The notes: a model not told the origin generated them from the sequence alone. A stretch of DNA of 64,000 nucleotides from JAGVSZ01 sp019137045 (GCA_046347635.1 JAXMFT010000016.1:7680-71679); one strand, 5' to 3'; shown: positions 14,669 to 24,486, counted from the stretch's first letter. Program-made: numbers and translations.

Positions 14669-15925
14669 CTAGGCTTCGCGCCCCGTGCCGATGCCGCGCC
14701 GCGCGTAGAGCGGCCGTACCGCGTCGCGCCAGGTGGCGAGACTGAACGCGAACCAGGCGGCGGCGGCGAGGAGGAACGCGCCGCAGCCCGCGAGCGTCCA
14801 GTGCACGCCGATGCGCTCGGCGACCACCCCGGCGGCGAAGTTGCCGAGCGGCGCGATGCCGAGAAAGGTCATGACGTAGATGCTGATGACGCGGCCACGC
14901 TTGTCCTCGTCGGCCAGGGTCTGCAGCACGGTGTTCGCGGAGGCGACCGAGGCGATGAGGCCGAAACCGAAGACGGCGAGCGCGCCGAGGGAGAACCACA
15001 GCCAGCGGGAGAGCGCGTACGCCGCGAGCGCGGCGCCGGCGAGCAGCGCGCAGGTCGCGATCACGCGGCCGAGCCCGCGCACGCTCGGCCGCGCCGCGAG
15101 AAACGCCGTGCCCGCGAGCGCACCCAGCCCCACCGCGCTCACCATCACGCCGAGCGTGCGCGAGTCGCCGTGAAAGGTCTCGGCCGCGTAGATCGGCATG
15201 AGCGACATCCACGGCGCCGAGAAGCACGACAGCGCGGCGAGCAGGAAGATCAGCCGGCGCGTGGCGAGCGACCCGAACGCGTAGCGGAAGCCGGCGTGCA
15301 GCTCGCGCCACCAGGCGGCGCGCGCGGCCGCCGCGGCGCGCGGCGCGACCCGGATCACCCAGTAGGCGGCGACCACCGCCAGGTACGAGATGCCGTTGAG
15401 CAGGAAGCAGGTCGCCTCGCCGGCGGCCGCGAGCACGACGCCCGCGATCGACGGCCCGACGAACCGCGCGCCGTTGAACAGCATCGACTGCAGCGCGATC
15501 GCGTTCGGCAGGTCCTCCCGGGAGCCCACCATGTCGAGCAGGAAGGCCTGGCGGGTCGGGGTCTCGACCGCGTTCAGCAACCCCAGCAGCAGCGCAAAGG
15601 CGGTGACGTGCCACACCGTCACCACGCCCGCGAAGGTCAGCGCCGCGAGCGCGATCGCCTGCGCCGCGCACAGCAGCTGGATCACCACGAGGAGTCTGCG
15701 CCGGTCGAGGCGGTCGGCCCACACGCCCGCGAGCGGCGAGACGAACAGGATCGGAAGCTGCTGCGCGCCGGCCACGAGCCCGAGCATGAGCGCGGAGCCG
15801 GTGAGGCGGTAGACGAGCCAGCTCGTGGCCACCGTCTGCAGCCAGGTGCCGAGGAGCGACAGCCCCTGGCCGAGATAGAAGATCCGGAAGTTGCGATGCC
15901 GTAGGGCGCGCAGCGCGGAGTGCAT
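14669..15925 (-). CDS. Major facilitator superfamily exporter (EntS/MFS_3-like)
   Basis: This 418-residue inner-membrane protein has about twelve hydrophobic segments and the MFS loop signature between segments 2 and 3 (GVWADRLDRRR). The start HRNFRIFYLGQGLSLLG and the motif NAVETPTRQAFLLDMV are typical of the MFS_3 group that includes the enterobactin exporter EntS and many uncharacterised drug or siderophore exporters. The substrate cannot be read from the sequence. It lies 46 bases upstream of valS and the pds genes are transcribed in the same direction behind it. Confidence 0.85.
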   Translation of the reverse strand: MHSALRALRHRNFRIFYLGQGLSLLGTWLQTVATSWLVYRLTGSALMLGLVAGAQQLPILFVSPLAGVWADRLDRRRLLVVIQLLCAAQAIALAALTFAGVVTVWHVTAFALLLGLLNAVETPTRQAFLLDMVGSREDLPNAIALQSMLFNGARFVGPSIAGVVLAAAGEATCFLLNGISYLAVVAAYWVIRVAPRAAAAARAAWWRELHAGFRYAFGSLATRRLIFLLAALSCFSAPWMSLMPIYAAETFHGDSRTLGVMVSAVGLGALAGTAFLAARPSVRGLGRVIATCALLAGAALAAYALSRWLWFSLGALAVFGFGLIASVASANTVLQTLADEDKRGRVISIYVMTFLGIAPLGNFAAGVVAERIGVHWTLAGCGAFLLAAAAWFAFSLATWRDAVRPLYARRGIGTGREA

Positions 15926-15971
15926 CGTCCGGACGGCCGGGAAGGGGGCGGCGGCGCCGCCCGCGCGCCGC

Positions 15972-18779
15972 TCAGGCCTTGGCCTTCAGGCGCGCGAGCT
16001 GCGCGTCGATCTTCTCGAGCGTCGCCTTGAAGCCCGCGAGCCGCTCGCGCTCCTGCGCCACCACGTTCGCCGGCGCGCGGTCGACGAAGCTCGCGTTGCC
16101 GAGCTTGCCTTCGGCCTTCGCGATTTCGCCCCGCAGGCGGGCGGCCTCCTTGCCGAGGCGCGCGACCTCGGCGGCGACGTCCACCTCGACGTGCAGCATC
16201 AGGCGTGCGTTGCCGACGACCTGGACCGGGGCATCCGCGTCGGGCAGCGCGTCGACCACGGCCGCGTCGGCGAGGCGCGCCAGGAACTTGAGGTAGGGGA
16301 AGTGCGGCGCGAGGGCCGCCGCGTCGCCCTCGGCGAAGAGCGGCACGCGGCTGCCGGGCGGGATGTCCATCTCGCCGCGCAGGTTGCGGCAGGCGTTCAC
16401 CAGGTCCTTGAGCGTGGCCGCCTGCCGTTCGGCCGCCGCGTCGATGCGCGCCGCATCCGGCTGCGGGTAGGGCGCGACGCAGATGCTCGCGCCCGACTTC
16501 CCGGCGAGCGGCGCGACCTTCTGCCACAGCTCCTCGGTGATGAACGGGATGATCGGATGGGCGAGCCGGAGCACCGCCTCGAGCACGCGCACCAGCGTGC
16601 GCCGGGTTGCGCGCTGCTGCGCCTCGTTCCCGTCCGCGAGCTGCACCTTGGCGAGCTCGACGTACCAGTCGCAGTACTCGTCCCACACGAAGCGGTAGAC
16701 GGCGTTGGCGACGTTGTCGAGCCGGTACTCCGCGAACCCGCGCTCGGCTTCGGCCTCGGCGCGCTGCAGCGCGCTCACGATCCAGCGGTCGACGAACGAG
16801 CGCTCCAGCGGCAGCGATTCGTCCTGCCCGCAGTCCTTGCCGGCGGTGTTCATGAGGACGAACCGGGTGGCGTTCCACAGCTTGTTGCAGAAGTTCCGGT
16901 AGCCCTCGCAGCGCTTGAAGTCGAAGTTGACGTTGCGCCCGAGGGTCGCGTACGCGGCCATGGTGAAGCGCAGCGCGTCCGCGCCGTAGGCCGGAATGCC
17001 GTCCGGGAACTCGCGCCGGGTCCGCTCGCGCACCTGCGGCGCCTTCTCCGGCCGGCGCAGACCGGTGGTGCGCTTCTCGAGCAGCGGCGCGAGCGCGACG
17101 CCGTCGATCAGGTCGACCGGGTCGATGACGTTGCCCTCGGACTTCGACATCTTCTCGCCGTCGTGGTCGCGCACGATGCCGTGGATGTACACGTCGCGGA
17201 AGGGCACGCGGCCGGTGAAGTGGGTCGTCATCATGACCATGCGCGCGACCCAGAAGAAGATGATCTCGTAGCCGGTGACCAGCACCGACGAGGGCAGGTA
17301 GAGCTGGTAGGCGAGCTCGTCGTCGCCCTGCGGCGCGGGCCAGCCGAGCGTCGAGTGGCACACGAGCGCGGAGGAGAACCAGGTGTCGAGCACGTCGGGG
17401 TCGCGGCGCAGCGCCTCGTTCCGGCCGGCGGCGCGCGCCTGCGCGCGCGCTTGCGCCTCGTCACGCGCGACGTACACGTTCCCGGCGTCGTCGTACCACG
17501 CGGGAATCTGGTGGCCCCACCAGAGCTGGCGCGAGATGCACCAGTCCTGGATGTTCGCGAGCCACTGGTTGTAGGTGCTGACCCAGTTCTCGGGGAAGAA
17601 CCTCACCTCGCCGCGCTCGACCACCTCGAGGGCCACCTGCGCGATCGACTTGCCGGGGTTGAGCGTTCCGGGCGGGGCGGGCTTCGACATCGCCACGAAC
17701 CACTGGTCGGTGAGCATCGGCTCGACCACCTCGTTCGTGCGCGCGCAGCGCGGCACCATCATCCGGTGCGGCTTGACCGCGTCCAGCAGCCCGGCCGCCT
17801 CCAGGTCGGCCAGCACGCGCTTGCGCGCCTCGTAGCGGTCGAGGCCGCGGTACGGTGCCGGCGCGTTCTCGTTCACGCTCGCGTCCAGCGCCAGGATCGC
17901 GATCGGGGCGAGGCCGTGCCGCTGCCCCACCTTCCAGTCGTTGAAGTCGTGCGCCGGCGTGATCTTCACGCAGCCGGTGCCGAACGCCGGATCGACGTAC
18001 TCGTCGGCGATCACTGGAATCGTGCGCCCGGTGAGCGGCAGCGTCACCTGCTTGCCGACCAGGTCGCGGTAGCGCGCGTCGTCGGGGTGGACCGCGACGG
18101 CCACGTCGCCCAGCATCGTCTCGGGCCGCGTGGTCGCCACCACCACGAAGCCCGTTCCGTCCACCCGCGGATAGCGGATGTGCCAGAGGCGTCCTTCCTC
18201 TTCGGCGCTCTCGACCTCGAGGTCGGAGACCGCGGTGCCGAGCTTCGGGTCCCAGTTGACCAGGCGCTTGCCGCGATAGACGAGACCCTGCTCGTAGAGC
18301 CGCACGAAGGTCTCGACCACGACCGCCGAGAGCTTCTCGTCCATGGTGAAGTACTCGCGGCTCCAGTCGCACGAGGCCCCGAGCCGGCGCATCTGCTCGG
18401 TGATGGTCGAGCCGGACTGCTCCTTCCACTCCCACACCTTCTCCTGGAACCGCGCGCGCCCGAGCGCCTCGCGCCTCGTGCCCTGCGCCTCGAGCTGGCG
18501 CTCGACCACGATCTGCGTGGCGATCCCGGCGTGGTCGGTGCCCGGCAGCCAGAGCGTGTTGTCGCCGCGCATCCGGTGGTAGCGCGTGAGCGCGTCCATG
18601 ATCGTCTGGTTGAACGCGTGCCCCATGTGCAGCACGCCGGTGACGTTCGGCGGCGGGAGCTGGATGCAGAACGCGGGCTTGCCCGGCGTGGCGCCGGCGC
18701 GGAAATAGCCGCGGGCGTCCCAGAACGGGTACCAGCGCGCCTCGATGGCGGCCGGATCGAAGGTCTTGGCGAGTTCCAT
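15972..18779 (-). CDS. valS: Valyl-tRNA synthetase
   Basis: This class I synthetase (935 residues, normal length) charges tRNA-Val. The HIGH-type motif appears as GVLHMGHAF and the KMSKS motif as GEKMSKSEGN. The editing domain contains the TTRPETMLGD segment, and the C-terminal 70 residues form the tRNA-binding coiled coil (LARLKAKA end). A perfect TATAAT at 18828-18823 stands 43 bases upstream on the same strand but without a good -35. It is in the common order pepA-holC-hypothetical-valS. Confidence 0.97.
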   Translation of the reverse strand: MELAKTFDPAAIEARWYPFWDARGYFRAGATPGKPAFCIQLPPPNVTGVLHMGHAFNQTIMDALTRYHRMRGDNTLWLPGTDHAGIATQIVVERQLEAQGTRREALGRARFQEKVWEWKEQSGSTITEQMRRLGASCDWSREYFTMDEKLSAVVVETFVRLYEQGLVYRGKRLVNWDPKLGTAVSDLEVESAEEEGRLWHIRYPRVDGTGFVVVATTRPETMLGDVAVAVHPDDARYRDLVGKQVTLPLTGRTIPVIADEYVDPAFGTGCVKITPAHDFNDWKVGQRHGLAPIAILALDASVNENAPAPYRGLDRYEARKRVLADLEAAGLLDAVKPHRMMVPRCARTNEVVEPMLTDQWFVAMSKPAPPGTLNPGKSIAQVALEVVERGEVRFFPENWVSTYNQWLANIQDWCISRQLWWGHQIPAWYDDAGNVYVARDEAQARAQARAAGRNEALRRDPDVLDTWFSSALVCHSTLGWPAPQGDDELAYQLYLPSSVLVTGYEIIFFWVARMVMMTTHFTGRVPFRDVYIHGIVRDHDGEKMSKSEGNVIDPVDLIDGVALAPLLEKRTTGLRRPEKAPQVRERTRREFPDGIPAYGADALRFTMAAYATLGRNVNFDFKRCEGYRNFCNKLWNATRFVLMNTAGKDCGQDESLPLERSFVDRWIVSALQRAEAEAERGFAEYRLDNVANAVYRFVWDEYCDWYVELAKVQLADGNEAQQRATRRTLVRVLEAVLRLAHPIIPFITEELWQKVAPLAGKSGASICVAPYPQPDAARIDAAAERQAATLKDLVNACRNLRGEMDIPPGSRVPLFAEGDAAALAPHFPYLKFLARLADAAVVDALPDADAPVQVVGNARLMLHVEVDVAAEVARLGKEAARLRGEIAKAEGKLGNASFVDRAPANVVAQERERLAGFKATLEKIDAQLARLKAKA

Positions 18780-18843
18780 TGCGTCGGCGGTCCCCGCGCA
18801 CTGGCGGCGCGGAAAGCGCCGGATTATAGCGGCCGCGAGAGGG

Positions 18844-19248
18844 CTACCCGCCCGTCTTGAGCCGCGCGGTCTCCTCGGCGATCACCTCGCCGAGCGCGTC
18901 GCGCACGGCGGCGCGCACTTCGGCCTCGAGCACCTTGCGCGCGAGCCCCATCACCTCGTCGATCTTCGCGCCGATGCGGTCGTGCACCTTCGCCTCGACG
19001 AGGCGCTCGAACTCCGGCCCGAGCAGCGCGAGGAGCTCGAGGCGCAGGTCGCGCTCGAGCTGGGCGAGCTGCACCTCGGTGTAGCCGGCGGCGGTCGCTT
19101 CCTCCAGGATCTCGGTGAGCACCGGGAAGTCCACCGGCGGTTCCGTGCGGGCGGCGGGCCGGGCCGCGCGGTGCCGCGCGAGGAGCGCGTTCGCCTTGTC
19201 GAGAATCTCCTCGGTGCCCGGCAGCGCGGGATCGGGCGGGTCAGCCAT
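18844..19248 (-). CDS. Conserved hypothetical protein between holC and valS
   Basis: This 134-residue, helical, glutamate- and alanine-rich protein has a proline-rich first 40 residues and a long charged helix region (LEEATAAGYTEVQLAQLERD to RKVLEAEVRAAVRD). No domain with known function is recognised. Similar small proteins often sit between holC and valS in betaproteobacteria. It overlaps the holC end by eight bases, so it is cotranscribed. The pattern could suit a coiled-coil partner of the polymerase chi subunit, but nothing proves it. Confidence 0.75.
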   Translation of the reverse strand: MADPPDPALPGTEEILDKANALLARHRAARPAARTEPPVDFPVLTEILEEATAAGYTEVQLAQLERDLRLELLALLGPEFERLVEAKVHDRIGAKIDEVMGLARKVLEAEVRAAVRDALGEVIAEETARLKTGG

Positions 19249-19666
19249 CGCCGCCGAGCCGGTGGGTGTGGATCTCGTAGCCGCGGTCGCGGTAGAGCCG
19301 GTAGCGGCCGCGCGCCGCCTGCTTGTCGTCCTCGTCGCGCCCGACGATCTCGACCAGCCGGGCGAAGCGCGCGAACGACGCCGGCTGCTCGCGGTCGAGG
19401 TTGACCAGCACGTCGTCGTGCGGCAGCTGCGCGGCCTCGCGCGCGATCACGACCGGCGTCTCGTCCGCGAGCCGGTGGTCGGCCATCACGTGCGGCACGA
19501 ATCCGGTCGGGGGCGTGGTCCAGAGCAGGCGGTCGACCGCGCGCGCGATCTCCCCGTCGGGCGCATAGATGACGACCCTGTGCGCCTGCGCGAGCGCCTT
19601 CGCCGCCACCCGGCACGCGACCTGCAGGCGGTCGCCGGCGTCGAGGTAGAAATCGATGCGCGTCAC
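19241..19666 (-). CDS. holC: DNA polymerase III chi subunit
   Basis: This 141-residue protein matches HolC, which links single-strand binding protein to the clamp loader. Visible marks are the N-terminal RIDFYLDAGDRL, ALAQAHRVVIYAPD and the end GRYRLYRDRGYEIHTH. The GTG start overlaps the pepA stop by four bases and no alternative exists nearby. It is in the usual pepA-holC-valS order. Confidence 0.9.
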   Translation of the reverse strand: MTRIDFYLDAGDRLQVACRVAAKALAQAHRVVIYAPDGEIARAVDRLLWTTPPTGFVPHVMADHRLADETPVVIAREAAQLPHDDVLVNLDREQPASFARFARLVEIVGRDEDDKQAARGRYRLYRDRGYEIHTHRLGGDG

Positions 19667-21153
19667 GCCATCGCCGCCCGGTTCAGGATGAACCGGGCGA
19701 GCAGCGCCACCGGGCGGCCGGTGGCGCCCTTGTTCTTGCCCGAGGTCCAGGCGGTGCCGGCGATGTCGAGGTGCGCCCACGGGTATTTCTTGGCGAAGCG
19801 CGACAGGAAGCAGGCGGCGGTGACGCTGCCCGCCGGGCGCCCGCCGATGTTGGCGAGGTCGGCGAACGGGCTCTTCAACTGCTCCTGGTAGTCGTCCCAC
19901 AGCGGCATGGGCCAGGCGCGGTCCCACGCCTGGCGCCCGGCGTCGGCGAGCTCGTCGGCGAGCTCGTCGCGGTTCGAGAACAAGCCGGTCGCGACGTGGC
20001 CGAGCGCGATGACGCACGCGCCGGTGAGGGTCGCGACGTCCACCACCGCCGCCGGGTCGTAACGCTCGGCGTACGTGAGCGCGTCGCACAGGATCAGCCG
20101 GCCCTCCGCGTCGGTGTTGAGGACCTCGACCGTCTGGCCCGACATGCTCTTGATGACGTCGCCCGGCTTGGTGGCCGCCCCGCCGGGCATGTTCTCGGTG
20201 GCCGGCACGAGGCCGACCACGTTGATCGCCGGCGCCAGCTCGGCGAGCGCGCGCAGCGTGCCGAGCACGCTCGCCGCGCCGCACATGTCGAACTTCATCT
20301 CGTCCATCTCGGCCGCCGGCTTGATCGAGATGCCGCCGGTGTCGAACGTGATGCCCTTGCCCACCAGCACCACCGGCTTGGCGCCCTTGCCCGCGCCGTT
20401 GTAGCGCAGCACGATGAACTTCGGCGGCTGGCGCGAGCCCTGCGCGACCGAGAGCAGCGTGTTCATGCCGAGGCGCTCCATGTCGCGCCGCTCCAGCACC
20501 TCCACGCCGAGCTTCCAGTCGCGCGCGAGCCGCGTGGCGGCGTCGGCGAGGTAGCTCGGGGTGCAGACGTTGGCCGGAAGGTTGCCGAGGTCGCGCGCCA
20601 GCGCGACCCCGGCGGCGATCGCCCGGCCCTCGGCGAGGCCGCGTGCCGCGTCGGCGGCGCCGGCCTTCGACGCGGTCGCGATCACGAACCGCTTGAGCGC
20701 GCGCGGCGCGCTCTTCTTGCTCTTCATCTCGTCGAAGCGGTAGAGCGTCTCCGCGGCGACCGTGGTCGCCTGCAGCACGCGCCAGGCGAGGTCCTGGTCG
20801 CGCACCGGGAGGTCGGCGAGAAAGACGTGCGCGTCGACCGCGCCCGTCTCGGCGAGCGCGCCGACCGCGGCGCGCACCGCCTCGCGATAGGCCTTGGCGC
20901 CGAAGTCCGCTTCCTTTCCCAGCCCGACGAGCAGCACCCGCTCGGCCGCCACGCGCCGCGTCTTGTAGAGCATGCGCACGGTGCCGGCCTTGCCGTCCAT
21001 GTCGCCGCGCTTCACCAGCGCGCGCACCGCGCCTCCCGATGCGCGATCGAGCGCCGCGGCGGCGGCCGACAGCTTGCGCGACTCGAACACGCCCGCGACC
21101 ACGCAGGCGCCCGGCGCGCGCTCGGGCGCGAGGGTTTTCGTGCTAAATTCCAA
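19663..21153 (-). CDS. pepA: Cytosol aminopeptidase (leucyl aminopeptidase)
   Basis: This 496-residue M17 aminopeptidase removes N-terminal residues from peptides using two metal ions. The active-site segments VGKGITFDTGG and NTDAEGRLIL are present, and ATLTGACVIALG is typical of the family. I place the start at TTG (LEFSTKTL) because AGGAGG lies six bases before it and homologues begin with MEFSTK; in-frame sequence upstream is low-complexity. A good promoter is found 64 bases upstream. It heads the pepA-holC-valS operon and is divergent from lptF. Confidence 0.93.
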   Translation of the reverse strand: MEFSTKTLAPERAPGACVVAGVFESRKLSAAAAALDRASGGAVRALVKRGDMDGKAGTVRMLYKTRRVAAERVLLVGLGKEADFGAKAYREAVRAAVGALAETGAVDAHVFLADLPVRDQDLAWRVLQATTVAAETLYRFDEMKSKKSAPRALKRFVIATASKAGAADAARGLAEGRAIAAGVALARDLGNLPANVCTPSYLADAATRLARDWKLGVEVLERRDMERLGMNTLLSVAQGSRQPPKFIVLRYNGAGKGAKPVVLVGKGITFDTGGISIKPAAEMDEMKFDMCGAASVLGTLRALAELAPAINVVGLVPATENMPGGAATKPGDVIKSMSGQTVEVLNTDAEGRLILCDALTYAERYDPAAVVDVATLTGACVIALGHVATGLFSNRDELADELADAGRQAWDRAWPMPLWDDYQEQLKSPFADLANIGGRPAGSVTAACFLSRFAKKYPWAHLDIAGTAWTSGKNKGATGRPVALLARFILNRAAMA

Positions 21154-21216
21154 GCGGTCCTCCTGCGAATCGGCGCCGCGTCCGCGCGCGGCCGCCCCGG
21201 CGCGGGGGCGGCCCGG

Positions 21217-21246
21217 ATTATCCCCGCTTTGAAACGCGCGCGTCAA
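21217..21246 (-). promoter_or_regulatory. Sigma-70 promoter for pepA-holC-valS
   Basis: Read on the minus strand, TTGACG (21246-21241), an 18-base spacer and GATAAT (21222-21217) make a near-consensus promoter. Transcription would begin near 21210, leaving a leader of about 57 bases before the pepA TTG start. Confidence 0.7.
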
Positions 21247-21281
21247 AATCCGCAGCACTGCGGCCGCGCAGCGCCCGCGCC

Positions 21282-22361
21282 GTGATCTTCCAGCGCTCGC
21301 TCCTGCGCGAGTTCGGCAGCTACGCCGCGGCCGTGTTCTCGGTGCTGCTCGCGATCGTGGTCACGAGCCAGCTCGTGCGCCTGCTGTCGCGCGCCGCCGG
21401 CGGCAAGATCCCCTCCGACGCGATCCTCGCGCTGATCGGCTTCACCGCGATGAATTACCTGCCGATCCTGCTCGCGCTCACGGTGTTCGTTTCGGTTCTG
21501 ATGACCGTGTCGCGCAGCTACCGCGACTCCGAGATGGTGATCTGGTCGGCCGCGGGCGTGTCGCTCTTCGCCTGGGTGCGGCCGGTGCTGATCTTCGCCG
21601 CGCCGATCATCCTGCTGAGCGCGCTGCTCGGGCTGTTCCTCTCACCGTGGACCAACGACCGCGCGCAGGAATACCGGCGCCAGCTCGACAGCCGGGAGGA
21701 GGTCTCGCGCATCGCGCCGGGCGTGTTCCGCGAGTCGGCCAACTCCGAGCGCGTGTTCTTCGTCGAAGGCGTCGACGGCGAGGAGGGGCGCGTGCGCAAC
21801 GTGTTCATCGCGAGCTCCAAGCGCGGCCGGACCGGGGTGACGGTCGCGCGCGAGGGCCACATCGAGGCGAGCGACGACGGCGACCGCTACGCGGTGCTGC
21901 GCAACGGGCGCAGCTACGACGGCATCCTCGGCAGCGCGGAGTGGCGCGTCACCGAGTTCGACCGCTACGCGCTGCGCATCAAGGCGAAGGAGTACGAGTC
22001 GCGCGGGCGCTGGCCCAAGGCGGTGCCGACGCTCGAACTCCTGCAGTCGCACAACCGCGAGTGGCGCGCCGAGCTGATGTGGCGGATCGGCCTGCCGCTG
22101 GTCGCCCTCAACCTGGCGCTGCTCGCCATCCCGCTCGCGTTCGTCAACCCGCGCGCGAGCCGGTCGGTGAACCTCATCTTCGCCGTGCTCGCGTACATGG
22201 TGTACAGCAACCTCCTCGGCATCGTGCAGGCCTGGATCGCGCAGGGGAAGGTGCGCTTCGAGATCGGCTGGTGGGTGCTGCACGCGGCGATGCTCGCCCT
22301 GACCGCGTTCCTCTTCCTGTGGCGCGGCACGCTCGGGTTCAGGCTGTGGCGGCGCAGGTGA
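21282..22361 (+). CDS. lptF: LPS export permease LptF
   Basis: This 359-residue YjgP/YjgQ-family protein is an inner-membrane permease of the LptB2FGC complex that extracts lipopolysaccharide for export. Hydrophobic segments occur around residues 15-35, 45-75 and 100-120 and in the last 90 residues, with a soluble beta-jellyroll region between (ISRIAPGVFRES and RVFFVEG). The GTG start is the only one at the N-terminal FQRSLLREFGSY block. lptG follows 13 bases later. The gene is divergent from pepA, as in many betaproteobacteria. Confidence 0.93.
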   Translation: MIFQRSLLREFGSYAAAVFSVLLAIVVTSQLVRLLSRAAGGKIPSDAILALIGFTAMNYLPILLALTVFVSVLMTVSRSYRDSEMVIWSAAGVSLFAWVRPVLIFAAPIILLSALLGLFLSPWTNDRAQEYRRQLDSREEVSRIAPGVFRESANSERVFFVEGVDGEEGRVRNVFIASSKRGRTGVTVAREGHIEASDDGDRYAVLRNGRSYDGILGSAEWRVTEFDRYALRIKAKEYESRGRWPKAVPTLELLQSHNREWRAELMWRIGLPLVALNLALLAIPLAFVNPRASRSVNLIFAVLAYMVYSNLLGIVQAWIAQGKVRFEIGWWVLHAAMLALTAFLFLWRGTLGFRLWRRR

Positions 22362-22374
22362 GCGGGCGCAGGCT

Positions 22375-23448
22375 ATGAGGATCATCGACCGCTACCTCGG
22401 GCGCGAGATCTTCAAGGCGACCGCGTTCGTCGTCCTCGCCTTCCTCGCGCTGTTCGCGTTCTTCGACCTCGTCGGCGAACTGGACGATCTCGGCAAGGGC
22501 AGCTACCGGCTGGTGCACGCGCTCCTCTACGTCGTGCTGCTGCTGCCCGGGCACGCATACGAGCTCTTCCCGATCGTGGCGCTGATCGGGACGCTCGCCG
22601 CGCTCGCCACGCTCGCCGCGAACTCGGAGTTCACCGTGATGCGCGTGGCCGGCTTCTCGCCCGGGCAGGCGGCGTTGACGCTCGCGCGCATCGGCCTCGT
22701 CCTCGTGGCGATCGCGGTGGTGCTGGGCGAGGTGATCGCGCCCGAGGCCGACAAGGCGGCGCAGCGCATCCGGCTCGAGCGCCTCGGCTCGGCCGTCGGT
22801 TCGGACCTGCGCACCGGGATCTGGGTGAAGAGCGACACCCGCTTCGTCAACGTCGGCCAGGTCCTTCCCGACGCGCAGCTCAAGAACGTGCGCATCTTCG
22901 ATTTCGACCGCGATTTCCGGCTGCGCTCGATCAGCCACGCCGCCGACGGGACGTACGAGGGCGCGCACCGCTGGCGCCTGTCCGGAGTGACCGAGACCCT
23001 CTTCGAGGAGGGGCGTACGAGAGTGCTCGCGCGCGACGCGATCGCATGGGAGTCGGAGCTGACGCCGGACATGCTCTCGGTGCTCCTGGTCGTGCCCGAG
23101 AAGCTCTCGGCCTGGGGCCTCTACAAGTACACGCAGCATCTCGCGGCGAACAAGCAGAGCACCGAGCGCTACGAGATCGCGTTCTGGAAGAAGCTCTTCT
23201 ACCCGCTCGCGGCGCTGGTGATGATGGCGCTCGCCCTGCCGTTCGCGTACGTCCAGGTGCGCCACGGCGGGGTCGGGGTCAAGCTCTTCGCCGGGCTCAT
23301 GCTCGGGGTGCTGTTTCACTTCCTGAACAGCCTGTTCTCGCACCTGGGCGTGCTGGAGCGCTGGCCGCCGGTTGCGCCGGCGGTCATCCCGAGCGCGCTG
23401 TTCCTCGCGCTCGCAGTCGGGATGATGTGGTGGGTCGAGCGGCGTTGA
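22375..23448 (+). CDS. lptG: LPS export permease LptG
   Basis: This 357-residue partner of LptF has the same layout: N-terminal RIIDRYLGREI, hydrophobic segments to about residue 110, a periplasmic beta-rich domain (WVKSDTRFVNVG) and C-terminal hydrophobic segments including the VKLFAGLMLGVLFHF stretch. With LptF it passes lipopolysaccharide to LptC. It ends 23 bases before a convergent RDD-family gene. Confidence 0.94.
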   Translation: MRIIDRYLGREIFKATAFVVLAFLALFAFFDLVGELDDLGKGSYRLVHALLYVVLLLPGHAYELFPIVALIGTLAALATLAANSEFTVMRVAGFSPGQAALTLARIGLVLVAIAVVLGEVIAPEADKAAQRIRLERLGSAVGSDLRTGIWVKSDTRFVNVGQVLPDAQLKNVRIFDFDRDFRLRSISHAADGTYEGAHRWRLSGVTETLFEEGRTRVLARDAIAWESELTPDMLSVLLVVPEKLSAWGLYKYTQHLAANKQSTERYEIAFWKKLFYPLAALVMMALALPFAYVQVRHGGVGVKLFAGLMLGVLFHFLNSLFSHLGVLERWPPVAPAVIPSALFLALAVGMMWWVERR

Positions 23449-23471
23449 CGCGCCGCCCGGGCGCGGGCGCG

Positions 23472-23996
23472 CTAGGCGCGGACGACGCGGGTGCGGGCGA
23501 GGCGATCGTGCAGGAACTGTCGTTCGCGGTCGAACGCAATCCAGGCGAGGTCGATCGTCGCGGGCACCGCCGCCGCCCAGCCGTACACCGACCCGGGATG
23601 CCGCCAGAGCCAGATCGCCGCGGTCGCACCGGCGCCGAGCAGGAGGCCGGCGATGGCGAAGCGGATGATCGCCGCACCCCGCGTGAGGGCGCCGCCGTCG
23701 GGCCGCACGAGACGGAGCTTCCACGCCTTCATGGCGAGCGTCTGGCCCCCGCGCGTCCAGCAGGGCACGAAATAGGCGCCGAGCAGCAGGAGGAGGAAAC
23801 CCTGCAGCAGGACCCGTTCCAGGGCCGCGGATGCAGGCGGGGTCGGAATTCCTGCGACGGCGCTGATCGCGGCCACCGCACCGACGAACACGAGCGTTCC
23901 GGCCAGCAGGATCGCCGCGACGGCGAGGGCTTCGTAGGTCAGGCTCGCGAACCGGGGGAAGACCGCCGGGCGGAGGCCCGCTGAGGGCGGCGACAC
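23472..23996 (-). CDS. RDD-family membrane protein
   Basis: This 174-residue inner-membrane protein has about four hydrophobic segments and the RDD-domain pattern: RFASLTYEALAVAAIL at the start, GGQTLAMKAWKLRLVRPDG in the middle and FDRERQFLHDRLARTRVV at the end. RDD proteins are of mostly unknown function; some move small ions or solutes. GTG is the start codon. It is the last gene of the sigma factor operon, which in related bacteria has the order ECF sigma, DUF3619, DUF3106, RDD. Confidence 0.85.
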   Translation of the reverse strand: MSPPSAGLRPAVFPRFASLTYEALAVAAILLAGTLVFVGAVAAISAVAGIPTPPASAALERVLLQGFLLLLLGAYFVPCWTRGGQTLAMKAWKLRLVRPDGGALTRGAAIIRFAIAGLLLGAGATAAIWLWRHPGSVYGWAAAVPATIDLAWIAFDRERQFLHDRLARTRVVRA

Positions 23997-24015
23997 GGGC
24001 GGCCGCAGCCCCGGC

Positions 24016-24486
24016 CTACTGCGGCTGGGAGGGTGCTTCGGCGCCGCGCTCGGTCGTCGCGCTCTCGACGGCGCTCGCCGCCTTCTCGCTCTCGATCGCC
24101 TTCGCGGCCGCCTCCTTGGCCGCCTGCTCCTGCGTGTACTGGTCCCACTTCAGGCGCACCTCTTCCGGGCCCAGCTGCTCGAACTCCCGGTACTTGTCGC
24201 GGGCGGCGCGGCGCTGCTCCGGCGTGAGTGCGGCCCACTCCTTCATCTGACGCTGCAGGCGCGCCTGGGCGTCGGGGGACATCTTCGGGTAGCGGTCGGC
24301 GATCCCCACCCACTTGAGCTTGCCGTGGGCGTCGAGCGCGTCCCACTCGGACCGGATCGGGGCGAGGACGCGCTGCTGGCTGGGCCGCAGCTCGCTCCAC
24401 GCGGGATTGTTCTTGTCGGCGAAGGCGGCAGGCGAGGAGAGCGCGAGCGCGAGCGCGAGCGCTACTCCGAGGACTGCTTGAGCCAT
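24016..24486 (-). CDS. DUF3106 exported protein
   Basis: This 156-residue protein has a signal peptide (ALALALALSSPAAFA) and a DUF3106 core with repeated tryptophan-containing helices (PAWSELRPSQQRVLAPIR and WAALTPEQRRAARDKYREF) followed by an alanine- and glutamate-rich tail. The helices resemble Spy/CpxP-like or metal-resistance-type periplasmic repeats. The ATG start lies inside the previous gene's end, with a 25-base overlap. Function unknown; it is presumably a periplasmic player in the stress pathway run by the sigma factor. Confidence 0.82.
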   Translation of the reverse strand: MAQAVLGVALALALALSSPAAFADKNNPAWSELRPSQQRVLAPIRSEWDALDAHGKLKWVGIADRYPKMSPDAQARLQRQMKEWAALTPEQRRAARDKYREFEQLGPEEVRLKWDQYTQEQAAKEAAAKAIESEKAASAVESATTERGAEAPSQPQ